DNA of 64,000 nucleotides. Origin: an uncultured Octadecabacter sp. Lineage in GTDB: Bacteria > Pseudomonadota > Alphaproteobacteria > Rhodobacterales > Rhodobacteraceae. Where the stretch lies: NCBI GenBank assembly GCA_937891785.1, contig CALAGN010000041.1:62001-126000 (forward strand), given 5' to 3'. This document shows positions 9,089-18,267 of the stretch, one piece after another. The position numbers and the translations under genes were made by a program. Position 1 is the stretch's first letter. Each line of letters opens with the position of its first letter. The notes under the pieces were generated by a model. The model was given only the letters and a program-made list of their open reading frames with translations, ran no database searches and was not told the origin of the DNA.

Positions 9089-9122
9089 GACCCTGCGTTA
9101 AGTGCGAACAGACCGCAGGGTC
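9089..9122. repeat. Inverted repeat between ccoP and its terminator
   Basis: GACCCTGCG (9089-9097) and CGCAGGGTC (9114-9122) form a perfect 9-bp stem with a 16-base loop, immediately upstream (in ccoP transcription) of the terminator hairpin. It could stabilise the 3' end of the ccoNOQP message. No poly-T follows it, so it is not itself a clear terminator. Confidence 0.6.
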
Positions 9123-9161
9123 GTTATCTGTCAGGGCCGCTGCAAGGCCCGGGCAGAATTC

Positions 9162-10046
9162 TTATTCGCCGCCACCAAGCTGGTGAACATAAGCGGCTAC
9201 CGCATTGATTTCGGCCTGATCAAGGCCGCTACCGACGCGATATTCGGCGGACCATGCGGGCATCACGCCAAAGCGGGCATAACGGACCGTTTCAGTAATG
9301 GTGGCTTCGTCGCCGCCATAAAGCCAGATCGCGTCCGTCAAGGTTGGCGCGCCTAGGGCGTCCATGCCTTCACCGGCATCGCCATGACAGGCTGCGCAGT
9401 TGTCATAAAAGACGGTCGCGCCCAGTTCTGCCGCTGCAGGATCGTGGTCTTGGCCGGAAATCGCGAGAACGTGATTGACCACGCCGGTGATTTCTTCGTC
9501 GGTCAGGATCTCGTCAAAGGCAGTCATTTCCGAATAGCGCGAGTCGAGTGACTGTTCGTTGCGCACACCGTGGGTCACCGTATAGACGATGTCCTCGATT
9601 GTGCCGCCCCAAAGCCAGTCATCATCCAGCAGGTTAGGAAAACCTGTCGTACCAGCCGCACCAGACCCGTGACATTGCGAACAGTTGGCGCGGAAGATTG
9701 CGCCGCCGCCGTTGACTGCAAAACCATGCAGTTCAGCGTCGTCCGTAATTGTGGTCAGATCAACTGCAGCAAGTTTGGCTATCAGTTCAGCGTTTGCGGC
9801 ATCTACAGCGGCGATGTCTTCTGCCACTTCGGCGCGTGTGGAATAACCCAGCAAGCCAGGTGTTGCGCCTTTGATCATAGGCCATGCCGGATAGGCGATG
9901 GTGTATAGAATCGCCCAGACGATTGTCGCGTAAAGGCACCAGACCCACCACTTTGGAAGGGGGTTGTTGAATTCCTCAATCCCGTCCCAGCTGTGGCCAG
10001 TCGTTTCGACTTCGTCTTGCTTTTTGTTGTCTTGTTTCTTGCTCAT
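9162..10046 (-). CDS. ccoP: cbb3 cytochrome c oxidase subunit III (dihaem cytochrome CcoP)
   Basis: CcoP is a membrane-anchored dihaem c-type cytochrome that passes electrons to CcoO/CcoN. The 294-residue protein shows the family's N-terminus (GHSWDGIEEFNNPLPKWW then a membrane helix) and two haem c motifs, CSQCH and CAACH, each in a cytochrome c domain with a downstream Met ligand region. The start codon overlaps the ccoQ stop (ATGA). Confidence 0.97.
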   Translation of the reverse strand: MSKKQDNKKQDEVETTGHSWDGIEEFNNPLPKWWVWCLYATIVWAILYTIAYPAWPMIKGATPGLLGYSTRAEVAEDIAAVDAANAELIAKLAAVDLTTITDDAELHGFAVNGGGAIFRANCSQCHGSGAAGTTGFPNLLDDDWLWGGTIEDIVYTVTHGVRNEQSLDSRYSEMTAFDEILTDEEITGVVNHVLAISGQDHDPAAAELGATVFYDNCAACHGDAGEGMDALGAPTLTDAIWLYGGDEATITETVRYARFGVMPAWSAEYRVGSGLDQAEINAVAAYVHQLGGGE

Positions 10047-10237
10047 GACTGACCCTCCGGGTCGCTAGTGCTGCTGTCAGCGGGGGCATCTTCGTGCCGG
10101 AAAGGCAAGTTCGCGGCGTCATTGTGCAGCTTGCGGCTGCCCGGACGGAACGCAAAAAAGATAACTCCCATGAAGAAGACGAACAGGGCAAGAAGCACCC
10201 AACTGTCCGCAATCTCGCGCAGGATGTGATAGTCCAT
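10043..10237 (-). CDS. ccoQ: cbb3 oxidase small subunit CcoQ
   Basis: A 64-residue protein with a single membrane helix (SWVLLALFVFFMGVIFFAF) followed by the basic/polar FRPGSRKLHNDAANLPF tail typical of CcoQ/FixQ. CcoQ stabilises the assembled oxidase, notably in oxygen. It sits between ccoO (11-base gap) and ccoP (4-base overlap). Confidence 0.95.
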   Translation of the reverse strand: MDYHILREIADSWVLLALFVFFMGVIFFAFRPGSRKLHNDAANLPFRHEDAPADSSTSDPEGQS

Positions 10238-10248
10238 CTGATCTCCTC

Positions 10249-10974
10249 CTAGCGGCTAGCGTCTGGCGTGAAGGTCGAGAAATCGACCAACGTGCCAAGC
10301 ATCTGAAGGTAAGCGACCATCGCATCCATTTCGCTGACGCCCGGTTGGCCGTCAAAGTTGCGCACCTGCGCATTTGGATAGCGTTCCAGCAGGCCATCGA
10401 AGTCGCCGAACGGGTCAATTTGCACCATAAAGTCGGCACTTGCTGACGCGATCATCTCTTCTGTGTAGGGCACGCCAACCATGGCATGTGTGCTCAACAG
10501 ATCTTCGATGTAGGTCGGCTCGATCAGTCTTTGGGTGAGGTAGCCATAAGGCGGCATCACCGATTCCGGCACGACAGACTGTGGATCAGTCAGGTGTGCA
10601 ACGAGCCATTCATCCGAATACCGGCCACCGACGCGGGCAAGGTCAGGCCCTGTCCGCTTGGAGCCCCACTGGAATGGATGGTCATACATCGATTCCGCAG
10701 CCAGCGAGTAGTGGCCGTAACGTTCGACTTCGTCGCGCATCGGGCGGATCATCTGACTGTGACAGACGTAGCAACCCTCACGGATATAGATTTCCCGTCC
10801 AGTGAGCTCCAGCGGGGAGTAGGGGCGCATGCCCTCTACTTTCTCGATGGTGTTCTCCAGATAGAAAAGCGGTGCGATTTCGACGATACCACCGACGGTG
10901 ACAACCACAAAGCTGGCTGCCAACAATAAGGTCGCGTTCTTTTCAAGAACCTTGTGACGATCAAGGAAAGCCAT
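10249..10974 (-). CDS. ccoO: cbb3 cytochrome c oxidase subunit II (monohaem cytochrome CcoO)
   Basis: The 241-residue protein has an N-terminal membrane anchor and one haem c site, CYVCHS, followed by the conserved stretch from [14 protein letters not shown] to [20 protein letters not shown]. It forms the core oxidase with CcoN. The gene starts 12 bases after the ccoN stop. Confidence 0.97.
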   Translation of the reverse strand: MAFLDRHKVLEKNATLLLAASFVVVTVGGIVEIAPLFYLENTIEKVEGMRPYSPLELTGREIYIREGCYVCHSQMIRPMRDEVERYGHYSLAAESMYDHPFQWGSKRTGPDLARVGGRYSDEWLVAHLTDPQSVVPESVMPPYGYLTQRLIEPTYIEDLLSTHAMVGVPYTEEMIASASADFMVQIDPFGDFDGLLERYPNAQVRNFDGQPGVSEMDAMVAYLQMLGTLVDFSTFTPDASR

Positions 10975-10986
10975 GTTCTTTGCTCC

Positions 10987-12579
10987 TTATTCTGCTGGTG
11001 CGGTGACGATTGCGGCAGACTTTTTGCCGAATGCTGTCATCCACAGGTTATAGGTCATGATCAGTGCGCCGGTGAGATACATAAGCCCGCCAATGCCGCG
11101 AACCACATACATCGGGAACTTGGCGGATACGGTGTCGGCAAAGGAGTTCACGAGGAAGCCCTGTGCGTCAACTTCACGCCACATCAGACCTTCCATGATC
11201 CCCGTGACCCACATTGAGGCCGCGTAGAGGATGATGCCGATAGTCGCGAGCCAGAAGTGCCAGCTGACAAGTGTCAGGCTATAAAGGCGCTGCTTGTTCC
11301 ACAGTTTCGGCGTCAGGAAGTAGAGCGCCGAGAATGTGATCATGCCGTTCCAGCCAAGCGCACCCGAGTGAACGTGACCGATGGTCCAGTCAGTGTAGTG
11401 CGACAGCGAGTTCACCGCGCGGATCGACATCATCGGACCCTCGAATGTGGACATACCGTAAAAGCCCAACGAAATAACCATCATACGGATGATAGGATCG
11501 GTGCGGATCTTGTCCCAAGCGCCGTTCAGCGTCATAAGACCGTTGATCATACCACCCCAACTGGGCATCCAAAGAACGATCGAGAAGACCATGCCAAGTG
11601 TGCCAGCCCAGTCGGGCAGCGCGGTGTAGTGCAAGTGGTGTGGACCAGCCCAGATATAAAGAAAGATCAGTGCCCAGAAGTGGATGATCGACAGTTTATA
11701 TGAGAACACAGGCTTTTCGGCCTGCTTGGGCACAAAGTAATACATCATCCCAAGGAAGCCGGCTGTGAGGAAGAAGCCCACGGCGTTGTGGCCGTACCAC
11801 CACTGCGTCATGGCATCCTGAACACCCGAGAATACACTTACAGAACGCGAGCCAAGGAACGACACCGGAATGGCGAGGTTGTTGACAACGTGCAGCATGG
11901 CGACAGTGACGATGAACGACAGGAAGAACCAGTTGGCCACATAGATGTGCGGCTCTTTGCGCTTCATGATCGTGCCAAGGAAGACGATCAGATAAGCGAC
12001 CCAGACGACGGTCAACCAAAGGTCAACATACCATTCCGGTTCGGCGTATTCGCGCGATTGTGTGGAACCCATCAGGTAACCGGTCGCAGCAAGCACGATA
12101 AACAGTTGATAGCCCCAGAAAACGAACCATGCTGTGTTTCCGCCAAATAGGCGCGCGGCGCTTGTGCGCTGAACCACATAGAAGGATGTCGCGATCAACG
12201 CGTTACCACCAAAGGCAAAGATAACCGCCGACGTATGCAACGGACGCATGCGTCCGAAGTTTCCATAGCCTTGCAGGAAATCGAAATTCAGTTGCGGGAA
12301 AGCCAGCTGGAAGGCGATCCAGACTCCGACCAGAAAGCCGGTGACGCCCCAAAAGGTTGTTGCGATAACACCGGCACGGATGACACCATCCATATATCCG
12401 GTTTCAACGGGGCCTTTTTCGTCCCCTGCTTTTCTGACTGACCAAATAAACAGCCCGGCCGCGACGGCCATGACGATCAGTGCGTGGATTTGATAAGCCA
12501 AATCCCTCGCCCAGTTCGCCGCCAAAGCTGCGCCAAGGGCAATAACCCCAAATAGCGCAATCTTGATCCAATCCCACAT
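10987..12579 (-). CDS. ccoN: cbb3 cytochrome c oxidase subunit I (CcoN)
   Basis: CcoN is the catalytic haem-copper subunit that reduces oxygen and pumps protons. The frame is open to 12741, but the ATG at 12579 gives [23 protein letters not shown], the usual alphaproteobacterial start, preceded by GAAGGGA; this gives 530 residues. About twelve or more membrane helices are seen. [13 protein letters not shown] holds active-site His residues, and [12 protein letters not shown] the late haem-ligand helix. A FNR box lies 92 bases upstream of the chosen start. Confidence 0.97.
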   Translation of the reverse strand: MWDWIKIALFGVIALGAALAANWARDLAYQIHALIVMAVAAGLFIWSVRKAGDEKGPVETGYMDGVIRAGVIATTFWGVTGFLVGVWIAFQLAFPQLNFDFLQGYGNFGRMRPLHTSAVIFAFGGNALIATSFYVVQRTSAARLFGGNTAWFVFWGYQLFIVLAATGYLMGSTQSREYAEPEWYVDLWLTVVWVAYLIVFLGTIMKRKEPHIYVANWFFLSFIVTVAMLHVVNNLAIPVSFLGSRSVSVFSGVQDAMTQWWYGHNAVGFFLTAGFLGMMYYFVPKQAEKPVFSYKLSIIHFWALIFLYIWAGPHHLHYTALPDWAGTLGMVFSIVLWMPSWGGMINGLMTLNGAWDKIRTDPIIRMMVISLGFYGMSTFEGPMMSIRAVNSLSHYTDWTIGHVHSGALGWNGMITFSALYFLTPKLWNKQRLYSLTLVSWHFWLATIGIILYAASMWVTGIMEGLMWREVDAQGFLVNSFADTVSAKFPMYVVRGIGGLMYLTGALIMTYNLWMTAFGKKSAAIVTAPAE

Positions 12580-12670
12580 GACATGCGTTCCCTTCGTTTG
12601 CCGCACACGGATTCGTGAGCGACTTTTTTTCTTATGTTTTGGCGTTTCCCATTTCAAGGAGCGGGTCGCC

Positions 12671-12684
12671 TTGATCCATGTCAA
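12671..12684 (-). promoter_or_regulatory. FNR box upstream of ccoN
   Basis: TTGATCCATGTCAA matches TTGAT-N4-GTCAA, a form used by alphaproteobacterial FnrL sites. Its centre is 98 bases before the ccoN start codon in the divergent ccoN/uspA intergenic region. It most likely activates ccoNOQP at low oxygen. Confidence 0.82.
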
Positions 12685-12702
12685 GTTTTCCCAGCGTACA
12701 TT

Positions 12703-12716
12703 TTGATAGGACTCAA
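12703..12716 (+). promoter_or_regulatory. Second FNR-like box in front of the universal stress gene
   Basis: TTGATAGGACTCAA matches the FNR consensus TTGAT-N4-ATCAA at 9 of the 10 defined bases. Its centre is 68 bases before the start of the universal stress gene and 32 bases from the centre of the stronger ccoN box. It may serve the rightward promoter, or both. Confidence 0.55.
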
Positions 12717-12776
12717 AAGCGGCAGGTTCCTGCCCTGCCAACCTAGGTGGAACATTTGCCTGAAAGAGGATTGGTC

Positions 12777-13622
12777 ATGGCCTATAAGACGCTCACCCTT
12801 GTCGTCACCAACAAAGACGCGGACGGCGCTGCTCTTGCAGCTGCGCAGGGCCTTGCGCGTCATCACGACGCGCACCTCGATGTATTCTGCGTCGGTGTTG
12901 ACCCCGCGCGCTACGAACCCTTGCCCGCAGGTTCAGCCGCTATCGTAATGGAAACAGGTGCAGCCGAGGCGCGCGCCCATGCCCAAGACATGGCCAATTG
13001 GGTCGAAGGCGAATTGAGGAATTCGGGTTTGGCCTATGCTGTTCAGGCGTCGGTCGTTCCTAACCTTGGCCTTGACGCTATGATTGCGCGGCTCACACGT
13101 TATAGCGATCTTGCGATTGCGGCGCAGCCTTATGGCCAAGGAGCTGGTCATATGCAGGTCAGTGCGCTCGAGGCGTCACTGTTCGGCACAGGCGTGCCGA
13201 TTCTTGTGATCCCACCCACGAGCAAAGCCAACTATGCGGCGCCATTTGAGCGCGTTGTTATTGCTTGGAATGAAAGCAATGAAGCATTCGCAGCAATCCG
13301 TAAGGCAGTACCAATTCTTGCAGCTGCCGATCGTGTCGATGTTGTTCTCGTCGATCCGCCAAGCCACTCGCCCGAACGCTCCGACCCCGGTGGGGCGATC
13401 TGCTTATTGCTTGCCCGTCATGGGGTTCGGGCCGAGGTTTCGATCTTGTCACGCACATTGCCGCGGGTATCCGAGGTCATCGCACGTTTCGCCCAAGATC
13501 GGTCTGCGGACTTGATTGTTATGGGCGCCTATGGCCACTCGCGTATGCGCGAAGCAATTCTGGGCGGTGCAACCCGCGATATGCTTGAAGGGGCAGAGCT
13601 GCCCTTGTTTATAGCACACTGA
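12777..13622 (+). CDS. Universal stress protein (tandem Usp fold)
   Basis: The 281-residue protein is long enough for two Usp domains. The second keeps the nucleotide-binding loop (LIVMGAYGHSRMREAILGGATRDML near the end); the first, starting YKTLTLVVTNKDADG, is degenerate. The ATG at 12777 is chosen over upstream starts because GAAAGAGGA precedes it. In Rhodobacteraceae a usp gene commonly sits beside cco and fnr genes. It is divergent from ccoN and faces an FNR-like box, suggesting expression at low oxygen. Confidence 0.88.
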   Translation: MAYKTLTLVVTNKDADGAALAAAQGLARHHDAHLDVFCVGVDPARYEPLPAGSAAIVMETGAAEARAHAQDMANWVEGELRNSGLAYAVQASVVPNLGLDAMIARLTRYSDLAIAAQPYGQGAGHMQVSALEASLFGTGVPILVIPPTSKANYAAPFERVVIAWNESNEAFAAIRKAVPILAAADRVDVVLVDPPSHSPERSDPGGAICLLLARHGVRAEVSILSRTLPRVSEVIARFAQDRSADLIVMGAYGHSRMREAILGGATRDMLEGAELPLFIAH

Positions 13623-13663
13623 TGCAAAGCATGATGGCCCAGCATGACCAGATCAATTCTTGT

Positions 13664-14404
13664 TCAGGTAATCACGCCACCATCCATGTCGTCACCGGTT
13701 TCCATCACCAACCGCGACATTTCTGGTACTTGAACGCTTCGTTTGCCGTTCAAAGTGATAATTCCCTCCCGCTTGAGGGCAGAAATCTGGCGGCTTACGG
13801 TCTCGAGTGTCAGTCCAAGGTAATCGGCCATCGCCTCACGCGTGAGCGGAAGTTCAATCGTAACCATGCCGCCCAATGCCGCCAAGCCGATGCTCGCTTC
13901 GCGGCGGGCAAGGATCGTCAGCATGCTGGCGATTTTTTCCCGCGCGGTCTTGCGCCCAAGGATCAGCATCCATTCGCGTGCCGCGTCCAATTCGTCCATC
14001 GTCATCTCAAGCAGGCGTTCAGAGACATGTGGCATGGCAACCAGCAATTCCTCAAAGGGTTTGCGGCGAAAACAACACATGGTGACATCGGACACAGAAG
14101 TCACGTCATAGGGCGAACGGGAACGGCCCGGACGACCGATAAAGTCGGACGGCAGCAGCAGGCCAACCATTTGGGTGCGCCCGTCCTCCATGGTTTGGCT
14201 AAGCGAAGAAACTCCGCGCACCACGGATGCGACAAACGGCATGTCATCGCCCGCCCAACAGATCGTCTGACCTGCGGCGTAATTCCGATAAAACTTGATC
14301 TCTTCAAGACGCTCGAGCTCGTCGGTTTCACACCGCGCGCAAACAGCCCGATGGCGTATGGGACAGTCCCCGCATTTGACCTCGGCGGTCATATTTTTGG
14401 CCAT
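13664..14404 (-). CDS. fnrL: Oxygen-sensing Crp/Fnr regulator FnrL
   Basis: FnrL carries an oxygen-labile 4Fe-4S cluster and activates microaerobic genes when oxygen is low. The 246-residue protein has the Cys pattern C11-x2-C14-x7-C22-x2-C25 and an internal Cys pair at 110/111. It also has the effector-domain segment EDGRTQMVGLLLPSDFIGRPGR and a recognition helix with ETVSR, whose Glu and Arg contact TTGA half-sites. The TTGAT boxes at 8999 and 12671 are its expected targets. It is divergent from hemN, the common arrangement. Confidence 0.96.
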   Translation of the reverse strand: MAKNMTAEVKCGDCPIRHRAVCARCETDELERLEEIKFYRNYAAGQTICWAGDDMPFVASVVRGVSSLSQTMEDGRTQMVGLLLPSDFIGRPGRSRSPYDVTSVSDVTMCCFRRKPFEELLVAMPHVSERLLEMTMDELDAAREWMLILGRKTAREKIASMLTILARREASIGLAALGGMVTIELPLTREAMADYLGLTLETVSRQISALKREGIITLNGKRSVQVPEMSRLVMETGDDMDGGVIT

Positions 14405-14430
14405 TTACGTGCCCCCTGTTCGCAATCGGG

Positions 14431-14471
14431 CTTTGTCCAGTCTAACTCGGGTTTTGTCCAATGTAACTCGT
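14431..14471. repeat. Paired direct repeats between fnrL and hemN
   Basis: CTTTGTCCAGTCTAACTCGG (14431-14450) and TTTTGTCCAATGTAACTCGT (14452-14471) agree at 16 of 20 bases and are offset by 21 bases, two turns of the helix. They fill most of the 85-base divergent region and end 18 bases before the hemN start. They are not good FNR boxes (three or more mismatches). A regulator binding side by side is one possibility. Confidence 0.6.
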
Positions 14472-14489
14472 TTTTTCAAAGGATTAGAA

Positions 14490-15845
14490 ATGCCCTCCGT
14501 TAAACGACTTCGCGATCTAGGTCTATTTGACGCGCGCGCGCCACGCTACACAAGTTATCCACCAGCTAACCATTTTTCAAACGATGTCACCCCGGAAACG
14601 ACTGCAGATTGGATTCGCGCGATCAAACCAGGTGCGCGTGTCTCGCTTTATCTGCATATTCCCTATTGCCGCCGGCTGTGTTGGTTCTGTGCGTGCAGAA
14701 CCCAAGGCACCACAACTGATCGCCCGCTTGTGCCCTATCTTAAGCAGCTCAAAGACGAGTTGGCGCTTGTCGATACGCAGTTACCGCAGGATGTTGTGAT
14801 TAGCCAAATCCACTTGGGTGGCGGCACGCCGACACTCCTTCCGCCGCATATGCTCCGCTCCCTTGGCGAATCCTTGCGGGGTTTCCGCACCGAGGCCGAA
14901 GACTTGCAATTCTCGGTCGAGATCGACCCGACCGAAGTCGATCAGGCCCGCATCGATGCATTGATGGACATCGGCATGACGCGCGCCAGCATTGGCGTGC
15001 AGGATTTTGACCCAGAAGTTCAGGAATCGATTGGCCGCATCCAAAGCTTTGACACCACAAACGACGTGGTTGGCATGCTGCGCAAGGCTGGCATCAAAAG
15101 CCTGAACATGGACATTCTATTCGGCCTTCCTCACCAGACAAAGGGGCGGATGACCGACAGCGTGCAAAAGGTGCTGTCGCTGACGCCGGACCGTGTTGCG
15201 CTTTATGGCTACGCCCATGTGCCTTGGATGGCCAAGCGGCAGGTGATGATCCCAGCCGACGCCTTGCCTGACGCCGAAGAGCGGCTGGAGTTGTTTGATA
15301 CAGCGCGCCGTCTATTCATTTTGGATGGGTATCGTGAGATCGGCATCGACCACTATGCCCGCGAAGGTGACAGTCTTGCCGATGCGGATCGCGCAAAGAC
15401 GATGCGCCGCAATTTTCAAGGTTACACAGACGATAATTCTGATGTTTTGATCGGCATGGGCGCCTCCGCCATCTCGCGCTATCCGCAAGGCTACGCGCAG
15501 AACAGATCGTCGTCGTCCAGTTACGCCAAAGCGATCGAACAGGGGCAGTTTGCCACAGAACGCGGTCACACGATGAGTGATGAGGACCAACTGCGGGCCG
15601 CGATGATCGAGATGATCATGTGCCGTTTTGAGCTGGACCTCGATGAACTGTCGGAAGAATTCGGCGAACCCATCGCCGCTCTGCGCGAGCGGATTAATTC
15701 CTTGCGTGAACGCCTAGGGGAATTTGTGGAAATGCGCGGCAATGTGATCCGCATCACGGAAAGCGCCCGTTTGGTCGCACGGATCGCCGCGCAAGAACTT
15801 GACGGCTACGTCATGCCCGAAGGACGTCATAGCCGCGCACTTTGA
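14490..15845 (+). CDS. hemN: Oxygen-independent coproporphyrinogen III oxidase
   Basis: HemN is a radical SAM enzyme that decarboxylates coproporphyrinogen III to protoporphyrinogen IX without oxygen. The 451-residue protein has HIPYCRRLCWFCACRTQ, giving the cluster motif C60-x3-C64-x2-C67. It also has GGGTPTLLPPHML for SAM binding and a C-terminal HemN-specific domain. The frame is open upstream, but the ATG at 14490 gives the family N-terminus with RAPRYTSYPPA. It supplies haem for the neighbouring cytochrome oxidase at low oxygen. Confidence 0.96.
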   Translation: MPSVKRLRDLGLFDARAPRYTSYPPANHFSNDVTPETTADWIRAIKPGARVSLYLHIPYCRRLCWFCACRTQGTTTDRPLVPYLKQLKDELALVDTQLPQDVVISQIHLGGGTPTLLPPHMLRSLGESLRGFRTEAEDLQFSVEIDPTEVDQARIDALMDIGMTRASIGVQDFDPEVQESIGRIQSFDTTNDVVGMLRKAGIKSLNMDILFGLPHQTKGRMTDSVQKVLSLTPDRVALYGYAHVPWMAKRQVMIPADALPDAEERLELFDTARRLFILDGYREIGIDHYAREGDSLADADRAKTMRRNFQGYTDDNSDVLIGMGASAISRYPQGYAQNRSSSSSYAKAIEQGQFATERGHTMSDEDQLRAAMIEMIMCRFELDLDELSEEFGEPIAALRERINSLRERLGEFVEMRGNVIRITESARLVARIAAQELDGYVMPEGRHSRAL

Positions 15846-15906
15846 CGCGCCACGTCTTGCGCCTGCCCTGTGCCAATGCCAAAGCAGACGGCAGGGGGAT
15901 GTCAAA

Positions 15907-17079
15907 ATGCGTCTTGGTCTTGTTGTCTTGGTGCTGGCCTATGTGCTCAGCCAGTTTTACCGCGCCTTTCTGGCCGTCCTTGCCCCCGTGCTTGCTACGG
16001 ATATCGGCGCGACCCCCGAAGACCTCGCGCAGGCGTCGGGCCTTTGGTTTCTGGTCTTTGCGGCGATGCAAATCCCTGTTGGTGCGGCGCTGGACAGCAT
16101 CGGCCCACGGCGCACAGCTGCAGGACTGTTTGCGTTGGGCGGGGCAGGTGGCGCGCTGGTCTTTGCGATGGCCACAACCCCCGCACATATCTCCATCGCG
16201 ATGGTATTGATCGGGATTGGCTGTTCGCCAGTGCTCATGGCGTCCTACTACATCTTTGCGCGGGTCTATCCGGTGGCGGTTTTCGCGACGCTCGCAGGGG
16301 CCGTAATCGGCTTTGGGTCGCTCGGCAATATCGCCAGTTCTGCGCCGATGGCTTGGGCCGCTGATGCATTCGGCTGGCGTGAAACGCTGTTTGTCTTGGC
16401 GGCCGTCACGTTGTTGGTTGCGGTGCTGATCTACGCCACCGTTAGTGACCCGGAAAAAGTTGAGCACAGCCAAAAAGGGTCTGTCCTCGACCTGCTGAAA
16501 ATTCCGGCGCTTTGGCTGATCTTTCCTATGATGTTTGTGAATTACGCTCCTTCCGCTGGCCTGCGCGGACTTTGGGCGGGGCCATATGCGGCGGATGTAT
16601 TCGGCGCAGACGCGATCCGCATCGGTCAGGTGACGCTGATCATGGGGCTAGCGATGGTTGCGGGCAATTTTCTTTATGGCCCGTTGGACCGTCTGTTTGG
16701 CACCCGCAAATGGGTGATCTTTGTTGGCAACCTGATGGGCGCGCTGGGCTGCTTTGCCCTGTTTGCGACCCCCGACACTTCCATCTGGTACTCCGCCGTT
16801 CTGCTGGGTGTCGTCGGGCTGTTCGGCGCGTCCTTTCCGGTGCTTATCGCCCACGGCCGCGCGTCGTTTCCGGCGCATTTGACGGGGCGAGGGGTAACAT
16901 TAATGAACCTGTTCGGGATCGGCGGTGTTGGCCTGATGCAGTTCGTGACAGGGCGGATCTACGAAGTTTCGTCAGAGGCGGGCGTGACCCAAGCCTATCA
17001 GACAATATTTTTGTTCTACGGCCTATTGGTCTGCGCGGGTCTTACGATTTATGCTTTCAGCAAAGACCGCACCGACTAG
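15907..17079 (+). CDS. MFS transporter
   Basis: A 390-residue protein with about twelve hydrophobic segments and a major-facilitator start (LVVLVLAYVLSQFYRAFLAVLAPVLATDIG). A longer reading from 15799 would overlap hemN and add a polar, unlikely N-terminus, so the ATG at 15907 is used. It begins 61 bases after hemN and may be co-transcribed. The substrate is unknown. Confidence 0.85.
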   Translation: MRLGLVVLVLAYVLSQFYRAFLAVLAPVLATDIGATPEDLAQASGLWFLVFAAMQIPVGAALDSIGPRRTAAGLFALGGAGGALVFAMATTPAHISIAMVLIGIGCSPVLMASYYIFARVYPVAVFATLAGAVIGFGSLGNIASSAPMAWAADAFGWRETLFVLAAVTLLVAVLIYATVSDPEKVEHSQKGSVLDLLKIPALWLIFPMMFVNYAPSAGLRGLWAGPYAADVFGADAIRIGQVTLIMGLAMVAGNFLYGPLDRLFGTRKWVIFVGNLMGALGCFALFATPDTSIWYSAVLLGVVGLFGASFPVLIAHGRASFPAHLTGRGVTLMNLFGIGGVGLMQFVTGRIYEVSSEAGVTQAYQTIFLFYGLLVCAGLTIYAFSKDRTD

Positions 17080-17144
17080 TCTCCCCTTCCCCTTGGCCCT
17101 CAATGCCGCTATGCAGCACGCGGTTTAATCAAGGAGCCAGATAG

Positions 17145-18167
17145 ATGGGCTATAAAGTCGTCGTTGTCGGCGCTACGGGTAACGTAGGTCGTGAAATGCT
17201 GAACATTCTGGACGAGCGCCAGTTTCCCGTGGACCAAATTGCCGTATTGGCAAGCCGCAAGTCATTGGGTACCGAAGTTTCGTTTGGCGACAAAACCCTG
17301 AAAACCAAAGACCTTGATACCTTTGATTTCACGGGTTGGGATATCGCCCTGTTCGCTGTCGGCACGGACGCGACCAAGATCTATGCGCCCAAGGCCGCCG
17401 CAACTGGCTGCGTAGTCATCGATAACTCGTCACTTTATCGCTATGATCCCGACGTGCCGCTGATCGTGCCCGAAGTGAACGCTGACGCGATTGTTGGGTA
17501 TTCCAAGAAAAACATTATCGCTAACCCGAATTGCTCTACCGCGCAGATGGTTGTGGCCCTCAAGCCGCTGCATGATCGCGCCAAAATCAAGCGCGTTGTT
17601 GTGTCGACCTATCAATCCGTTTCCGGCAGCGGCAAAGAAGCCATCGACGAATTGTGGAACCAGACCAAGGGCGTCTATGTCCCCGGTCAGGAAGTCGCGC
17701 CACGCGTCTATCCCAAGCAGATCGCGTTTAACGTGATTCCGCAGATCGACGTGTTCATGGACAGCGGCGATACCAAAGAAGAATGGAAGATGGTCGCCGA
17801 GACCAAAAAGATTCTTGATAAATCGATCAAAGTCACCGCGACCTGCGTGCGGGTGCCTGTGTTCGTCGGCCATTCGGAATCGATCAACATCGAGTTTGAA
17901 GAGTTTCTCGACGAAGACGAAGCCCGCGATATCCTGCGCGAAGCCCCCGGCATCATGGTGATAGACAAGCGCGAAGACGGTGGCTACGTCACCCCGATTG
18001 AATGCGTTGGCGACTACGCGACCTTTATCAGCCGCATCCGTCAGGACGTCACAATCGACAACGGCATCAACCTGTGGTGCGTCAGCGATAACCTGCGCAA
18101 GGGCGCTGCCCTGAATGCGGTGCAGATCGCAGAAGTGCTGGGCGTGAGAGTGCTGAAAAAGGGCTAA
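17145..18167 (+). CDS. asd: Aspartate-semialdehyde dehydrogenase
   Basis: Asd reduces aspartyl phosphate to aspartate semialdehyde, feeding Lys/diaminopimelate, Thr and Met synthesis. The 340-residue protein has the NADP loop VVGATGNVG (~8-15), the catalytic cysteine in NPNCST (Cys130), and the later SGSGKEAIDEL segment. The length fits the family. An AAGGAG ribosome site precedes the ATG. It appears to be monocistronic. Confidence 0.97.
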   Translation: MGYKVVVVGATGNVGREMLNILDERQFPVDQIAVLASRKSLGTEVSFGDKTLKTKDLDTFDFTGWDIALFAVGTDATKIYAPKAAATGCVVIDNSSLYRYDPDVPLIVPEVNADAIVGYSKKNIIANPNCSTAQMVVALKPLHDRAKIKRVVVSTYQSVSGSGKEAIDELWNQTKGVYVPGQEVAPRVYPKQIAFNVIPQIDVFMDSGDTKEEWKMVAETKKILDKSIKVTATCVRVPVFVGHSESINIEFEEFLDEDEARDILREAPGIMVIDKREDGGYVTPIECVGDYATFISRIRQDVTIDNGINLWCVSDNLRKGAALNAVQIAEVLGVRVLKKG

Positions 18168-18267
18168 TACCCCTTATTTAATGCTAAGAATTTTGATCCG
18201 GTGGCGCACAACTGCGTTGCCGGATTCAAAGATGTAGCCGCTGCAGCAGATGTGATAAGCTGCGCCT

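Noticed and set aside
14431-14471. The fnrL-hemN direct repeats as FNR boxes
   Set aside because: TTGTC-N4-GTAAC and TTGTC-N4-CTAAC differ from the FNR consensus at three or more positions and are direct, not inverted.
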